A stretch of DNA of 64,000 bases from Enterococcus mediterraneensis (GCF_900604485.1 NZ_UWOP01000001.1:1568369-1632368), one strand, 5' to 3'. Positions 1-8,710 are shown, counted from the first letter of the stretch. Numbers and translations: made by a program. Notes: generated by a model not told the origin, from the sequence alone.

Positions 1-1482
1 GGTATCTAACGCGGATAAAAGCCGATGAGGCAGTTTAGGCAATGCTTTGCCGGCTTTTAAAAAATCTAACAGATAGCGGCCGGTGGTTTCCTGCAAATCG
101 ATACGGCGTAAAAAATATTTTTGGGCGAATGGTTGAATCACTTCCATCAAGGAAAGGTTGGGATCGAGTTCTTCCACCAAACCTTCTAATGTGCTGAAGG
201 CTTTGATCAGCAAAGTGATTTCTTGATTTAATTGCAGATTATTGGTATGACAGATCCAGATCACGCGTCCCAGTACTTCTTGCAGATCCAGCTCTTTGAT
301 GGGCAAATCAGCGTAATTTTGCAAAAAATGATCCAACTCTTGATAAAAATTATCTTCGTTGAATGGCCCTTCTTGCTTACATAACCGTAAAACAGCTTTC
401 CCTACTTCCTGTGAATCTTGCGTGTATAAAGCGATCAGCGCATCCGCTAAACGGGAACGCAGGTAGTCATTGAGATGTCCCATCATGCCAAAATCCAAAT
501 AAATCAGCCGATAGGGCGGCAGTTCTGGCACATCTTGCCATTTCAGGGTATAATCCACCCCGCCTAAAACGCCTACCCGCTTTTTGTTGATAAATGCTTG
601 TGAGTTTTCTGTTTCATCTAAAAGATGAATAAATAAATTGCCGGGGTGAGGATCCGCATGGAAAAATCCGTCCTCAAAAATCTGTTTCATATAACTTTCT
701 ACTAGCAGACGGCCCACTTCATTTTTCAATTCTTGATTGGTGACGTTCGAATAAGCAGCTTTTTCAGGATCGGTCTTTAAAAAGTAACGGATACTTTGTC
801 CGGCCATCCATTCCAAAACGATCACTTTTTGGGTACAGTACTCCGGATAGACTTTTGGGACTTGGACTTGTTTCCACCCGTTGTTTTTTTGATAAAACTC
901 TTCTGCCTGCTGTTTTTCTTTCATGAAATCCGTCTCATCGTCTAGTGAGCGGCGGACCTCTTTTAATACGCTTTTGATATCTATCACGTTGCTTTCAGGA
1001 ATCACCCGGATCAACGGCAGGGCTTTTTCAAACAATGCTAAGTCTGTATTGATGGCTGTGATGATCCCGGGATGCTGAACTTTGACGACAACAGTCTGTC
1101 CGCTTTTCAGCACGGCACGATGCGCTTGTCCGATGGAAGCCGAAGCAAAGGGGACTGGTTCAAAAGAAGAAAAAATATCTTCTAACGGTAATGACCATTC
1201 GTGTTCCAGTAATTTTTTTACTTCTGTAAAATCGTCACTGCGGATATTGTCTTGTAAAGATTGAAAGGTCTGCAAATATGCCGGGCTCAGCAGATCAGGG
1301 CGCACTGACAGCATTTGTCCGATCTTTATAAACGTAGGTCCCAATTCTTCAAAAGCGTGGCGGACTTCCTGTGGATTTTTTTGCTGACTGAGATTTTGCA
1401 CCACACGATATTTCGTGAAGACTCGCAGGATTTCTTTTAGACGCTGACTTTTTGACGGAAACGGTTGGTTTTGAGAAGTCAT
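1..1482 (-). CDS. ABC1/AarF (UbiB-like) atypical kinase, 3' end cut by window
   Basis: The reading frame is open for 494 codons from ATG at 1482 to the window edge, so the C-terminus is missing. The start follows an AGGAGG site. The protein has the ABC1 family signature: a KIGQ motif near residue 47, a VVVKVQHPG segment near residue 130 that carries the nucleotide-site lysine, HADPHPGN near residue 275 (catalytic-loop equivalent) and DFGMMG near residue 329 (metal-binding DFG). Members of this family are atypical kinases or ATPases linked to quinone and lipid metabolism in other organisms. The role in enterococci is not established, and no ubiquinone genes are nearby. It is divergent from ddl and has its own predicted promoter. 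Family assignment is firm; substrate is unknown. Confidence 0.9.
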   Translation of the reverse strand, partial: MTSQNQPFPSKSQRLKEILRVFTKYRVVQNLSQQKNPQEVRHAFEELGPTFIKIGQMLSVRPDLLSPAYLQTFQSLQDNIRSDDFTEVKKLLEHEWSLPLEDIFSSFEPVPFASASIGQAHRAVLKSGQTVVVKVQHPGIITAINTDLALFEKALPLIRVIPESNVIDIKSVLKEVRRSLDDETDFMKEKQQAEEFYQKNNGWKQVQVPKVYPEYCTQKVIVLEWMAGQSIRYFLKTDPEKAAYSNVTNQELKNEVGRLLVESYMKQIFEDGFFHADPHPGNLFIHLLDETENSQAFINKKRVGVLGGVDYTLKWQDVPELPPYRLIYLDFGMMGHLNDYLRSRLADALIALYTQDSQEVGKAVLRLCKQEGPFNEDNFYQELDHFLQNYADLPIKELDLQEVLGRVIWICHTNNLQLNQEITLLIKAFSTLEGLVEELDPNLSLMEVIQPFAQKYFLRRIDLQETTGRYLLDFLKAGKALPKLPHRLLSALDT

Positions 1483-1512
1483 CCCTTTCCTCCTAACATA
1501 CCTTTTTAATTA

Positions 1513-1541
1513 ATAGTACTGACAAAGCTGAAATTTTACAA
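1513..1541 (-). promoter_or_regulatory. Promoter of the ABC1 kinase gene
   Basis: Read on the minus strand, a -35 TTGTAA (1541-1536) and a -10 TACTAT (1518-1513) are separated by 17 bases. They lie about 30 bases upstream of the AGGAGG site and ATG of the gene. Sigma-A type, prediction only. Confidence 0.5.
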
Positions 1542-1589
1542 ATCCCGACTATTTAAACTGAAAAATTTAAAGCGCTTTTTTCAATTTAG

Positions 1590-1619
1590 TTGTTCGCTTT
1601 GTTTTTTTTATGCTAAAAT
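1590..1619 (+). promoter_or_regulatory. Promoter of ddl, overlapping an alternative start
   Basis: A -35 TTGTTC (1590-1595) and an extended -10 TGCTAAAAT (-10 hexamer 1614-1619) are 18 bases apart. The predicted RNA start near 1626 falls at the end of the GGAGG site that would serve an ATG at 1633. This favours the downstream TTG start of ddl. A symmetric AAAGCGCTTT, weakly cre-like, lies just upstream at about 1569-1578. Confidence 0.5.
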
Positions 1620-1668
1620 GTGGAGGAATCAAATGAGAAATAACTCTGAATTACAGGAGGAAAGACGT

Positions 1669-2748
1669 TTGAAAATCGTTTTATTATATGGGGGCCGCAG
1701 TGCAGAACATGATGTGTCGATTTTATCAGCATATTCCGTTTTGAATGCGATCTACTATAACTATTATCAAGTACAATTGATTTTTATCGCAAAGGACGGT
1801 CGTTGGGTGCAAGGTCCGTTGTTGCGAGAAAAACCACAATCTGAGGATGTACTCCATCTAACATGGGCCGAAGATGGCGAAACAGAGGGAGACTTCACCG
1901 GCAAACTCATCCAGCCGGGTATCGAAAATGACGGGGATACGATCGTTTTCCCATTATTGCACGGACCAAACGGAGAAGATGGGACGATCCAAGGCTTTTT
2001 GGAAACGATCGATGTTCCTTATATCGGTACTGGTGTTTTGACCAGCGCTTCTGCTATGGACAAGATCATGACCAAATATATCTTACAGGCAGCCGGTATC
2101 CCGCAAGTACCGTTTGTACCTGTCTTGAAAAACCAATGGAAAGAAAATCCAAAACAAATCTTTGAACAATGTGAAGGAACACTTCTATACCCAATGTTCA
2201 TCAAACCGGCGAATATGGGTTCAAGTGTCGGCATCTCAAAAGCAGAGAATCGCGAAGAGCTGCAAAACGCGTTACAAGAAGCTTATAAATACGATACACG
2301 CGCGATCGTTGAACAAGGGATCGATGCTCGCGAGATCGAAGTCGCGATCTTAGGAAACGAAGATGTACGCACGACCGTTCCCGGAGAAATCGTCAAAGAT
2401 GTCGCATTTTATGACTATAATTCAAAATATATCGATAATAAGATCGAAATGCAGATCCCAGCCGAGATCCCTGAAGATGTTCAGCAAAAAGCGCAGGATT
2501 TCGCGAAGAAAGCTTATATTATCTTAGGTGGGACTGGGCTTAGTCGCTGCGACTTCTTCCTGACTAATAAAAATGAATTATTCTTGAATGAATTGAACAC
2601 GATGCCTGGATTTACACAATTCAGTATGTATCCTTCTCTATGGGAAAAAATGGGTCTTAAATACGGAGACTTGATCGAAGAATTGATCCAACTTGGATTG
2701 AATCGTTATGGACAACGCCGCAGTTTCTTGGTGGATGTCTCCGAGTAA
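1669..2748 (+). CDS. ddl: D-alanine--D-alanine ligase
   Basis: ATP-dependent, ATP-grasp family ligase that makes D-Ala-D-Ala for the peptidoglycan stem peptide in the cytoplasm. Visible features are the N-terminal LLYGGRSAEHDVS motif, HGPNGEDGTIQG, the ATP-grasp segment FIKPANMGSSVGISK, the loop with EQGIDAREIEVAILGN, and the C-terminal FLNELNTMPGFT metal-binding region. I chose TTG at 1669 because it follows AGGAGG at about 1656-1661 and gives 359 residues, near the roughly 350 usual for enterococcal Ddl. An in-frame ATG at 1633 with its own GGAGG would add 12 residues. Sequence type is D-Ala:D-Ala, not a Van-type D-Lac or D-Ser ligase. murF follows, so two consecutive steps of precursor synthesis sit together. 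Confidence 0.95.
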   Translation: MKIVLLYGGRSAEHDVSILSAYSVLNAIYYNYYQVQLIFIAKDGRWVQGPLLREKPQSEDVLHLTWAEDGETEGDFTGKLIQPGIENDGDTIVFPLLHGPNGEDGTIQGFLETIDVPYIGTGVLTSASAMDKIMTKYILQAAGIPQVPFVPVLKNQWKENPKQIFEQCEGTLLYPMFIKPANMGSSVGISKAENREELQNALQEAYKYDTRAIVEQGIDAREIEVAILGNEDVRTTVPGEIVKDVAFYDYNSKYIDNKIEMQIPAEIPEDVQQKAQDFAKKAYIILGGTGLSRCDFFLTNKNELFLNELNTMPGFTQFSMYPSLWEKMGLKYGDLIEELIQLGLNRYGQRRSFLVDVSE

Positions 2749-2770
2749 ACAGCTCTGTGAGCAATGACAT

Positions 2771-2927
2771 AAAAGGAACATGACATAAGTCAAAGCTAAT
2801 CTAACTACCCAAACTAGAAATTCTGCGACAGTACGATCAACAATTGGTTGATCTGTAAAAACGCTGGATCTATAGCTGGGTATCTGTTAGTTTGAAAAAA
2901 ACTTATGACATGGTTCCTTTATTTTTT
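2771..2927. repeat. Long palindromic intergenic repeat, copy 1; also a terminator for ddl
   Basis: The left arm AAAGGAACATGACATAAGT (2772-2790) pairs with ACTTATGACATGGTTCCTTT (2901-2920). Further in, CTAAC/ACCC pairs with GGGT/GTTAG, and a GATCAAC/GTTGATC hairpin sits near the tip. The right arm ends in ATTTTTT, so the whole element can act as an intrinsic terminator after ddl. Copy 2 after adhE shares TGACATAAGTCAA-GCTAAT in its left arm. It resembles in kind the short palindromic repeats reported in enterococci; identity with a named family was not tested. Confidence 0.75.
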
Positions 2928-2953
2928 GCAACAGCGTAAAAGTTTTGTATGAT
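2926..2953 (+). promoter_or_regulatory. Promoter of murF
   Basis: TTGCAA (2926-2931) and TATGAT (2948-2953) are 16 bases apart, just after the palindromic repeat. murF therefore probably has its own transcript. Prediction only. Confidence 0.45.
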
Positions 2954-3046
2954 AGAAGTAACAGGAAAATCATTTTGTAAAAATAAAGCAATTTTTACGA
3001 TAAAATGTTATTTGTAGTCATCAAATCAACTAAAGGAGTATAGAGT

Positions 3047-4399
3047 ATGAAATTGACAATTAAAGAAATCGCTCAAGTATTAGAAATCCCCAATATCGAT
3101 GACTCCCGCGAGATCCACGGCGTTGAATTTGACAGTCGGAAGATCCAATCGGGAGATTTGTTTATCCCGTTTTCCGGTCAGCGAGACGGTCATGATTTTG
3201 TTCAGGATGCATTAGACAATGGTGCTATCGCTACCCTGTGGAGCCGTGATACGCCAGCGCCAGAAGGAATCATCCCCTTGCCGGTAAAAAGCACCCTAGC
3301 AGCAACACAAAAACTAGCCGGCTATTATCTAAAAAAAATCAAACCTAAAGTTATCGGGATCACCGGCAGTAACGGCAAAACCACTACAAAAGATATGACT
3401 GAATCAGTCCTATCCCAAAAATTCAAAACCTATAAAACGCAAGGAAATTACAATAATGATATCGGACTGCCTTACACAGTCTTCCAAACTCCTGAAGATT
3501 GCGAGATGCTGATTTTAGAAATGGGGATGGATCGTTTCAACGAGATCCGTGAATTGACGACATTGGCCCAACCGGATGCGGCAGCCATCACATTGATCGG
3601 CGAAGCCCATATTGAAAATCTCGGTTCACGGGAAGGGATCGCTAAAGCGAAGATGGAAATTGTTGAAGGCTTGAAAAAAGATGGTCTTTTATTGATTCCT
3701 TCAGACGAACCGCTGTTAGATCCGCTAACGAAAGATCTTAGTCAAGAAATCCAAACATTTGGAATGGAAAAAGGCGATCTGACTGCACAAATCATTTCTG
3801 AAGATCGTGAACATACCTCCTTTAAAATCAATGATACTGTTTTCGAAATCCCTGTCTTAGGCACATATAACGTGAAAAACGCGTTGATCGCTTATGGATT
3901 TGGCCGCTATTTTGGTCTAAGCAATGAAGAGATCAAAAAAGGATTGGCAGAAGTCCAATTGACTAAAAATCGGACAGAATGGCTGAAAGCCGGCAACGGT
4001 GCGGATCTGTTAAGTGATGTTTATAACGCGAATCCAACGGCGATGGGTCTGGTATTGGATACAGTTGCCAAGATCGAAACATCAGGGCGGAAAATCGCGG
4101 TTTTAGCAGATATGCTGGAATTGGGATCAGATTCTGCTCAACTGCACGCGCAAATGGCAGAACACGTGGTCGATGCGTATGATCTTGTCTTCCTTTATGG
4201 AGAAGAAATGAAAGCATTGCTCCATGCGTTGAAAGACGAAGAAACGACGATCACAGCGTTCCATTTTGAGAAGAATGATAAACAAGAATTGATTCAGACT
4301 TTGAAAAAAGAAATCCGCTCAAATGATACCATCGTATTAAAAGGCAGTAACGGGATGGGACTTTTAGAAGTCGTGGAAGAATTGGAAAATATGGAATAG
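3047..4399 (+). CDS. murF: UDP-N-acetylmuramoyl-tripeptide--D-alanyl-D-alanine ligase
   Basis: Adds the D-Ala-D-Ala dipeptide made by Ddl to UDP-MurNAc-tripeptide, the last cytoplasmic step of stem-peptide assembly. The 450-residue length is normal for MurF. The N-terminal domain has the GVEFDSRKIQSGDLF uridine-binding motif. The P-loop GITGSNGKTTTKDM lies near residues 104-117. QGNYNNDIGLP and EMGMDRFNEI follow in the central domain, and DVYNANPTAM in the C-terminal domain. The ATG follows an AAAGGAG site. It sits between ddl and cshA, the same order as in Bacillus and other enterococci. Confidence 0.96.
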   Translation: MKLTIKEIAQVLEIPNIDDSREIHGVEFDSRKIQSGDLFIPFSGQRDGHDFVQDALDNGAIATLWSRDTPAPEGIIPLPVKSTLAATQKLAGYYLKKIKPKVIGITGSNGKTTTKDMTESVLSQKFKTYKTQGNYNNDIGLPYTVFQTPEDCEMLILEMGMDRFNEIRELTTLAQPDAAAITLIGEAHIENLGSREGIAKAKMEIVEGLKKDGLLLIPSDEPLLDPLTKDLSQEIQTFGMEKGDLTAQIISEDREHTSFKINDTVFEIPVLGTYNVKNALIAYGFGRYFGLSNEEIKKGLAEVQLTKNRTEWLKAGNGADLLSDVYNANPTAMGLVLDTVAKIETSGRKIAVLADMLELGSDSAQLHAQMAEHVVDAYDLVFLYGEEMKALLHALKDEETTITAFHFEKNDKQELIQTLKKEIRSNDTIVLKGSNGMGLLEVVEELENME

Positions 4400-4501
4400 T
4401 TTTGAAAACTTGCTGAAAGTTTCAACCTGTGTTAGTATAGATGAATACCGAAAGATGAAGTACAAATTGGAATAGTTAAAAAGTAATACTTTTATGATAA
4501 T

Positions 4502-4533
4502 AAAAGGCCGAACGGGAATCGTTTGGCTTTTCT
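4502..4533 (+). terminator. Intrinsic terminator after murF
   Basis: AAAAGGCCGAACG pairs with CGTTTGGCTTTT around a GGAAT loop, with one bulge, followed by T residues. It separates murF from the long leader of cshA. Confidence 0.7.
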
Positions 4534-4636
4534 AATGCCTTCGTGAAGCGGATTTTTCGGTGTTGAAATGTTCACTGGATGTGTAGGGACCATCTCCGGA
4601 GAACATGGAAAAAGATCAACGCTTCAAAAAAAGAAA

Positions 4637-4670
4637 TAGGTTGGCAAAAAGATCCAACCTAATAGGAGGA
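4637..4670 (+). promoter_or_regulatory. Leader hairpin directly before the cshA ribosome binding site
   Basis: TAGGTTGG (4637-4644) pairs perfectly with CCAACCTA (4654-4661) across a 9-base loop. The Shine-Dalgarno AGGAGGA begins two bases later (4664-4670), followed by TTG at 4676. A wider repeat GAAGCG (4545-4550)/CGCTTC (4620-4625) encloses the upstream part of the leader. Such a structured leader could link helicase synthesis to RNA folding state or cold; this is inference. Confidence 0.5.
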
Positions 4671-4675
4671 TCCAT

Positions 4676-6175
4676 TTGAAATTTAAAGAACTAGAATTAT
4701 CACCAGAATTGTTGACATCCGTGGAGCGTGCCGGCTTTGAAGAAGCAACACCTATCCAAGAAGCGACAATTCCTCTTGCTTTAGCAGGCAGAGACGTAAT
4801 CGGTCAAGCACAGACAGGTACTGGTAAAACAGCGGCCTTTGGATTGCCGATGTTAGAAAAGATCGATCCTAAAAACCAACAATTACAAGGCTTAGTAATC
4901 GCACCGACACGTGAATTAGCGATCCAAACCCAAGAAGAACTGTTCCGTCTTGGTAGAGACAAAAAAATCCGTGTCCAAGCAGTTTACGGCGGAGCCGATA
5001 TCGGCCGTCAAATCCGAGGATTGAAAGACCGTCCTCATATCGTTGTTGGTACACCGGGTCGGATGCTGGATCATATCAACCGTCACACATTGAAATTGGC
5101 AACTGTTGAAACATTGGTCCTAGATGAAGCGGACGAAATGCTGAATATGGGCTTTTTAGAAGATATCGAAAAAATTATTTCTCAAGTCCCTGCCCAACGC
5201 CAAACATTGCTGTTTTCAGCAACTATGCCTCCAGCAATCAAAAATATCGGTGTAAAATTCATGAAAGAACCGGAACATGTTAAGATCAAAGCAAAAGAAA
5301 TGACAGCTGACTTGATCGATCAATATTATGTTCGGGCAAAAGAATACGAAAAATTCGATGTAATGACGCGTTTATTCGATGTCCAAACACCAGAATTGAC
5401 GATTGTTTTCGGTCGTACGAAACGCCGCGTAGACGAATTAGCCCGTGGTTTAGAAGCACGCGGCTATAAAGCAGAAGGAATCCATGGCGATCTTTCCCAA
5501 CAAAAACGGATGAGCGTTTTACGAGCATTCAAAAACGGTCAATTGGATATCTTGGTAGCCACTGACGTAGCAGCCCGCGGATTAGACATCTCCGGTGTTA
5601 CTCACGTGTACAACTATGATATTCCTCAAGACCCTGAAAGCTATGTTCACCGTATCGGTCGTACAGGCCGTGCCGGTAAAGGCGGAATGTCAGTTACTTT
5701 TGTAACACCAAACGAAATGAGCTATCTGCACGTCATCGAAAACTTGACGAAAAAACGGATGACACCCCTTCGTCCGCCAACCGAAAAAGAAGCCTTCAAA
5801 GGCCAATTAGGTGCAGCAATGGACCAAATCGAAGCCAAAATGGACGAAAATGGTTTGGACAAATACTTGCAAGCCGCAGATGAATTATTGGAACGTTACT
5901 CTGCCCAAGACCTAGCAGCGTTGCTGTTGAAGACGGTCGCTAAAGATCCTGCAGATGCAGTTCCGGTTAAAATCACACCAGAACGCCCATTGCCTCAAAA
6001 CAAAAAAGGCTTCAACAAAAACAACAGCAGCCGCCGCAGTAACCGCAGTCGTGGAGAAGGCAACAACTCCCGCAGACAAAACAAAGGCAGCTACAACAAA
6101 GAAGGTTATCGTAAAAATAACCGCCGCAGCAATGATAAAAAACGCGGCTTTGTGATTCGAAACAACCAAGATTAG
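4676..6175 (+). CDS. cshA: DEAD-box ATP-dependent RNA helicase CshA
   Basis: A 499-residue helicase that unwinds RNA in mRNA turnover and ribosome assembly, and at low temperature. All core motifs are visible in order: Q motif ([10 protein letters not shown]), AQTGTGKT Walker A near residue 43, PTRELA, VGTPGR, DEAD near residue 150, SAT, and [13 protein letters not shown] near residue 325. The last roughly 75 residues form an Asn/Arg/Lys-rich basic tail typical of CshA and probably bind RNA. Start is TTG at 4676 after AGGAGGA. It has a long structured leader and a strong terminator behind it, so it is probably monocistronic. CshA in Firmicutes associates with the RNA degradosome; that role is by homology. 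Confidence 0.95.
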   Translation: MKFKELELSPELLTSVERAGFEEATPIQEATIPLALAGRDVIGQAQTGTGKTAAFGLPMLEKIDPKNQQLQGLVIAPTRELAIQTQEELFRLGRDKKIRVQAVYGGADIGRQIRGLKDRPHIVVGTPGRMLDHINRHTLKLATVETLVLDEADEMLNMGFLEDIEKIISQVPAQRQTLLFSATMPPAIKNIGVKFMKEPEHVKIKAKEMTADLIDQYYVRAKEYEKFDVMTRLFDVQTPELTIVFGRTKRRVDELARGLEARGYKAEGIHGDLSQQKRMSVLRAFKNGQLDILVATDVAARGLDISGVTHVYNYDIPQDPESYVHRIGRTGRAGKGGMSVTFVTPNEMSYLHVIENLTKKRMTPLRPPTEKEAFKGQLGAAMDQIEAKMDENGLDKYLQAADELLERYSAQDLAALLLKTVAKDPADAVPVKITPERPLPQNKKGFNKNNSSRRSNRSRGEGNNSRRQNKGSYNKEGYRKNNRRSNDKKRGFVIRNNQD

Positions 6176-6176
6176 T

Positions 6177-6218
6177 AAAAAAGTAAGCAAATCCGCGGGT
6201 TTGCTTACTTTTTTTATT
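6177..6218 (+). terminator. Intrinsic terminator after cshA
   Basis: AAAAAGTAAGCAAA pairs with GTTTGCTTACTTTTTTT over a short CCGCG-containing loop. Confidence 0.9.
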
Positions 6219-6293
6219 TTCCGGAAGTATTTTAATGGTTTTTAAAAGGAATTTTGGTAGAATGGGAGTAGTTTAAAAGGGAGACACAAAACA

Positions 6294-6644
6294 ATGATCA
6301 AAGGAATCGGGATTGATGCCGTAGAACTTGTAAGAATAAAAAACATCATTGAGCAAAAACCAAAGTTTATCCCGCGGATCTTGACGAAAGCTGAATTGGC
6401 AATTTTTCAAGACTTGACGGTAAAACGTCAAATAGAATTTTTAGGCGGCCGTTACGCATGCAAGGAGGCTTTTTCAAAAGCGTGGGGAACGGGGATCGGT
6501 AAACTCGGTTTTCAAGACTTAGAGATCTTAACAGATCGATCTGGTGCGCCGATGGTTACTCGGTCGCCATTTACAGGCAAAGTTTTTGTCACTATTACTC
6601 ATACAGACACGATAGCTTTTGCTCAAATCATTTTGGAAGAATAG
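6294..6644 (+). CDS. acpS: Holo-[acyl-carrier-protein] synthase
   Basis: Transfers 4'-phosphopantetheine from CoA to the serine of apo-ACP, activating fatty acid synthesis. At 116 residues it is the usual AcpS size. The metal-binding GIGIDAVELVRI motif is at the N-terminus and the second family motif RYACKEAFSKAWGTGIG near residue 53 contains the conserved glutamate. ATG follows a GGGAG site. alr starts 15 bases after the stop, so the two are probably one operon, as in Bacillus subtilis and E. faecalis. Confidence 0.95.
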   Translation: MIKGIGIDAVELVRIKNIIEQKPKFIPRILTKAELAIFQDLTVKRQIEFLGGRYACKEAFSKAWGTGIGKLGFQDLEILTDRSGAPMVTRSPFTGKVFVTITHTDTIAFAQIILEE

Positions 6645-6659
6645 AAAGAAGGTTTTTCT

Positions 6660-7781
6660 ATGGTTGTTTCATACCATCGATCAACGCAAGCTATTATACA
6701 TACAGATGCGATTACTGAAAACGTAGCAAATGAAGTACATCGTTTGCCGAAAAATCGCGAACTGTTCGCCGTGGTAAAAGCGAATGGTTACGGACATGGT
6801 GCTATCGAAACAGCGAAAGCAGCAAAAAAAGGCGGCGCAACTGGTTTTTGCGTAGCTACTATTGATGAAGGGATCGAATTGCGGGAAGCAGGATTTACAG
6901 AACCGATCCTGATTTTAGGAATCGTAGAGGTCAACTATCTTGCATTAGTCAGCGATTATGATTTAGCTTTTCCAGTGGGAACATTGGAATGGTTGGAAGA
7001 AGCCGAAGAACGATTAGCTGAATTTCCAGTAAAAAATCCATTGAAGATCCATATCAAAGTTGATACCGGTATGGGAAGGATCGGGTTTTTGAACTCTATT
7101 GAGGTGCTTCAAGCAGTCGAAGCCATCCAACAAAACCCGCAGATGGATTGGGAAGGGATCTTCACCCATTTTTCAACAGCTGACCAAGCAGATGATCGCT
7201 ATTTTCAGATGCAAAATCAGCGATTCAAAGATGCATTGAAGGTTTTGCCGCATCTGCCTCGTTATGTCCATGTCAGCAACAGCGCGACTGCGTTATGGCA
7301 TGATGAACCCATTGGCAATATGATCCGTTTTGGTGTGGCGATGTATGGACTCAATCCGTCAGGACATGAACTGAAGGAAAGTTATCCATTGAAGCCAGCC
7401 CTTGAATTGACCTCAGAGCTGATTCAAGTCAAACGTTTAGAAAAAGGAGAAGGCATCGGCTATGGTGAGACCTATATCACACCGAAAGCTGAATGGATCG
7501 GAACGGTCCCCATTGGTTATGCGGACGGTTGGCTGCGAAAAATGCAGGGCTTCTCAGTATTAGTAGAAGGAGAGTTCTGTGAGATCGTTGGACGTGTTTG
7601 CATGGATCAATTTATGATCCGCCTGCCGCAAGCTGTCAAAACAGGAACGAAAGTCACCCTTATCGGCTCTAATCAGCAAAAAACGATCACGATGCAAGAT
7701 ATTGCAGATCATTTGGAGACGATCCATTACGAAGTCGCTTGTACGATTTCGCAACGTGTTCCTCGAAAATACGTGAAATGA
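6660..7781 (+). CDS. alr: Alanine racemase
   Basis: PLP enzyme interconverting L- and D-alanine, supplying D-Ala to Ddl at the start of this window. The PLP lysine lies in AVVKANGYGHGA (Lys40). The second half carries the RFGVAMYGLNPSG segment, GIGYGETY, VPIGYADGW with the C-terminal catalytic region, and GRVCMDQFMI. The 373 residues match the family. The start ATG at 6660 follows an AGAAGG site. It is probably cotranscribed with acpS and with the following mazF-like gene, whose start is 27 bases downstream. Confidence 0.96.
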   Translation: MVVSYHRSTQAIIHTDAITENVANEVHRLPKNRELFAVVKANGYGHGAIETAKAAKKGGATGFCVATIDEGIELREAGFTEPILILGIVEVNYLALVSDYDLAFPVGTLEWLEEAEERLAEFPVKNPLKIHIKVDTGMGRIGFLNSIEVLQAVEAIQQNPQMDWEGIFTHFSTADQADDRYFQMQNQRFKDALKVLPHLPRYVHVSNSATALWHDEPIGNMIRFGVAMYGLNPSGHELKESYPLKPALELTSELIQVKRLEKGEGIGYGETYITPKAEWIGTVPIGYADGWLRKMQGFSVLVEGEFCEIVGRVCMDQFMIRLPQAVKTGTKVTLIGSNQQKTITMQDIADHLETIHYEVACTISQRVPRKYVK

Positions 7782-7808
7782 AAATAATAAATAAGGATGA
7801 ATAATACT

Positions 7809-8183
7809 ATGGTAAAACGCGGAGATGTATATTTCGCGGATTTATCTCCAGTTGTTGGTTCGGAACAAGGGGGCGTTCGCCCGGTTCTTATAATCCAAAA
7901 TGATCGCGGAAATCACTTCAGCCCGACCGTCATTATTGCGGCTATCACAGCAAAAATGGCAAAACCGAAGCTCCCGACACATATCGGGATCAAAGCGATG
8001 GAAAAAGGGATCGGAAAAGATTCTGTGATTTTGATGGAGCAAATTCGCACGATAGATAAAAGTCGATTGAAAGACAAAGTCTGCCATTTGGATTCTGAAA
8101 TAATGGAAGAAGTCGACCGCGCTTTGCGAATCAGTGTAGGGATCGAAGAAGATTACCTGATCGCTGATCGGCGTACATGCTAA
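7809..8183 (+). CDS. MazF/NdoA (PemK-type) endoribonuclease toxin without adjacent antitoxin
   Basis: About 124 residues, starting [20 protein letters not shown], with [22 protein letters not shown] and the [17 protein letters not shown] stretch. These are diagnostic of the NdoA/EndoA group of MazF sequence-specific mRNA interferases. An ATG at 7797 would add four residues, but the family usually begins at MVKRGD. In Bacillus the antitoxin gene lies between alr and the toxin. Here only 27 bases separate alr from the start, so no antitoxin is encoded at this place. The toxin may be controlled by a distant antitoxin or act as a housekeeping RNase. Confidence 0.9.
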   Translation: MVKRGDVYFADLSPVVGSEQGGVRPVLIIQNDRGNHFSPTVIIAAITAKMAKPKLPTHIGIKAMEKGIGKDSVILMEQIRTIDKSRLKDKVCHLDSEIMEEVDRALRISVGIEEDYLIADRRTC

Positions 8184-8214
8184 AAGCTGAACTTTGTGTT
8201 CGGCTTTTTTTATA
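8182..8214 (+). terminator. Intrinsic terminator after the mazF-like gene
   Basis: AAAAGCTGAAC pairs with GTTCGGCTTTTTTT and begins inside the stop codon. It closes the acpS-alr-mazF transcript, although the next gene starts only 30 bases later and may be read through. Confidence 0.8.
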
Positions 8215-8244
8215 AGAAAATTATTGAGGAAAGCAGGTGAGTAC

Positions 8245-8535
8245 GTGGGATATTTTGTAGTATTCCTGACAATCGTCCTTTTGATCTATTTCATCATCAG
8301 AAAAATACGGCAATTAAAAAGACTGGGCAACAGTGAGCGGCGAGTCTATTGTCTTTTTGCCGAAAAAATCAGTGTAGCGGAAACGGAAAACTTTTCCCGC
8401 TATTACGGCGTTTTTCAAATTGCGGAAGAAGAGATCCGCTTAGAGATCCCTTATCAGCTCTATCTGCAGCATCAGCAACCTGAACGCGGTCTTTTGATCT
8501 ATCGCGATCAGCAGTTCATCGCTTTTGAAAAGTGA
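8245..8535 (+). CDS. Small membrane-anchored protein, DUF2500-like
   Basis: A GTG start at 8245, preceded by GCAGGTGA, gives 96 residues. One membrane helix (VGYFVVFLTIVLLIYFII) is at the N-terminus. A soluble domain of about 75 residues ends in a segment (IPYQLYLQHQQPERGLLIYRDQQFIAFEK in outline) that follows the DUF2500 pattern of a Tyr, a turn, a GxLxY-like strand and a final phenylalanine-rich strand. Function of DUF2500 is unknown. It could be cotranscribed with the toxin gene by read-through. The family call rests on the C-terminal pattern only. Confidence 0.6.
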   Translation: MGYFVVFLTIVLLIYFIIRKIRQLKRLGNSERRVYCLFAEKISVAETENFSRYYGVFQIAEEEIRLEIPYQLYLQHQQPERGLLIYRDQQFIAFEK

Positions 8536-8581
8536 AACATGAGATGAGCCATAAAAGATCCCATCCGATCGAAAATGCAAA

Positions 8582-8613
8582 TGCCCTTTTGTGGATAGAC
8601 AAAAGGCTTTTTC
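8582..8613 (+). terminator. Intrinsic terminator
   Basis: GCCCTTTTGT pairs with ACAAAAGGC, followed by a T run. It follows the DUF2500-like gene. Confidence 0.8.
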
Positions 8614-8710
8614 TTATGCAAAAGAATAGGCGGATACCGTCTATCATGCTAAAGTTAAAATAAAGTTAAGGAAAATCTGCTTTGTCATCTGTGAAAAGGA
8701 TTGCATATAT

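Noticed and set aside
1618..2748. Possible vancomycin-resistance type ligase (VanA/VanC family) at ddl.
   Set aside because: Sequence motifs and length match enterococcal D-Ala:D-Ala ligase, and no vanH, vanX, vanT or van regulatory genes are nearby.
5912..6190. Minus-strand ORF with hydrophobic, Ala/Val-rich sequence opposite the end of cshA.
   Set aside because: It is the complement of the Asn/Lys/Arg-rich tail of cshA; low complexity produces the long open frame. No ribosome binding site.
7560..7809. Hidden MazE-type antitoxin between alr and the mazF-like gene.
   Set aside because: The gap is 27 bases, and the minus-strand frame inside alr has no antitoxin-like sequence and is a shadow of alr.
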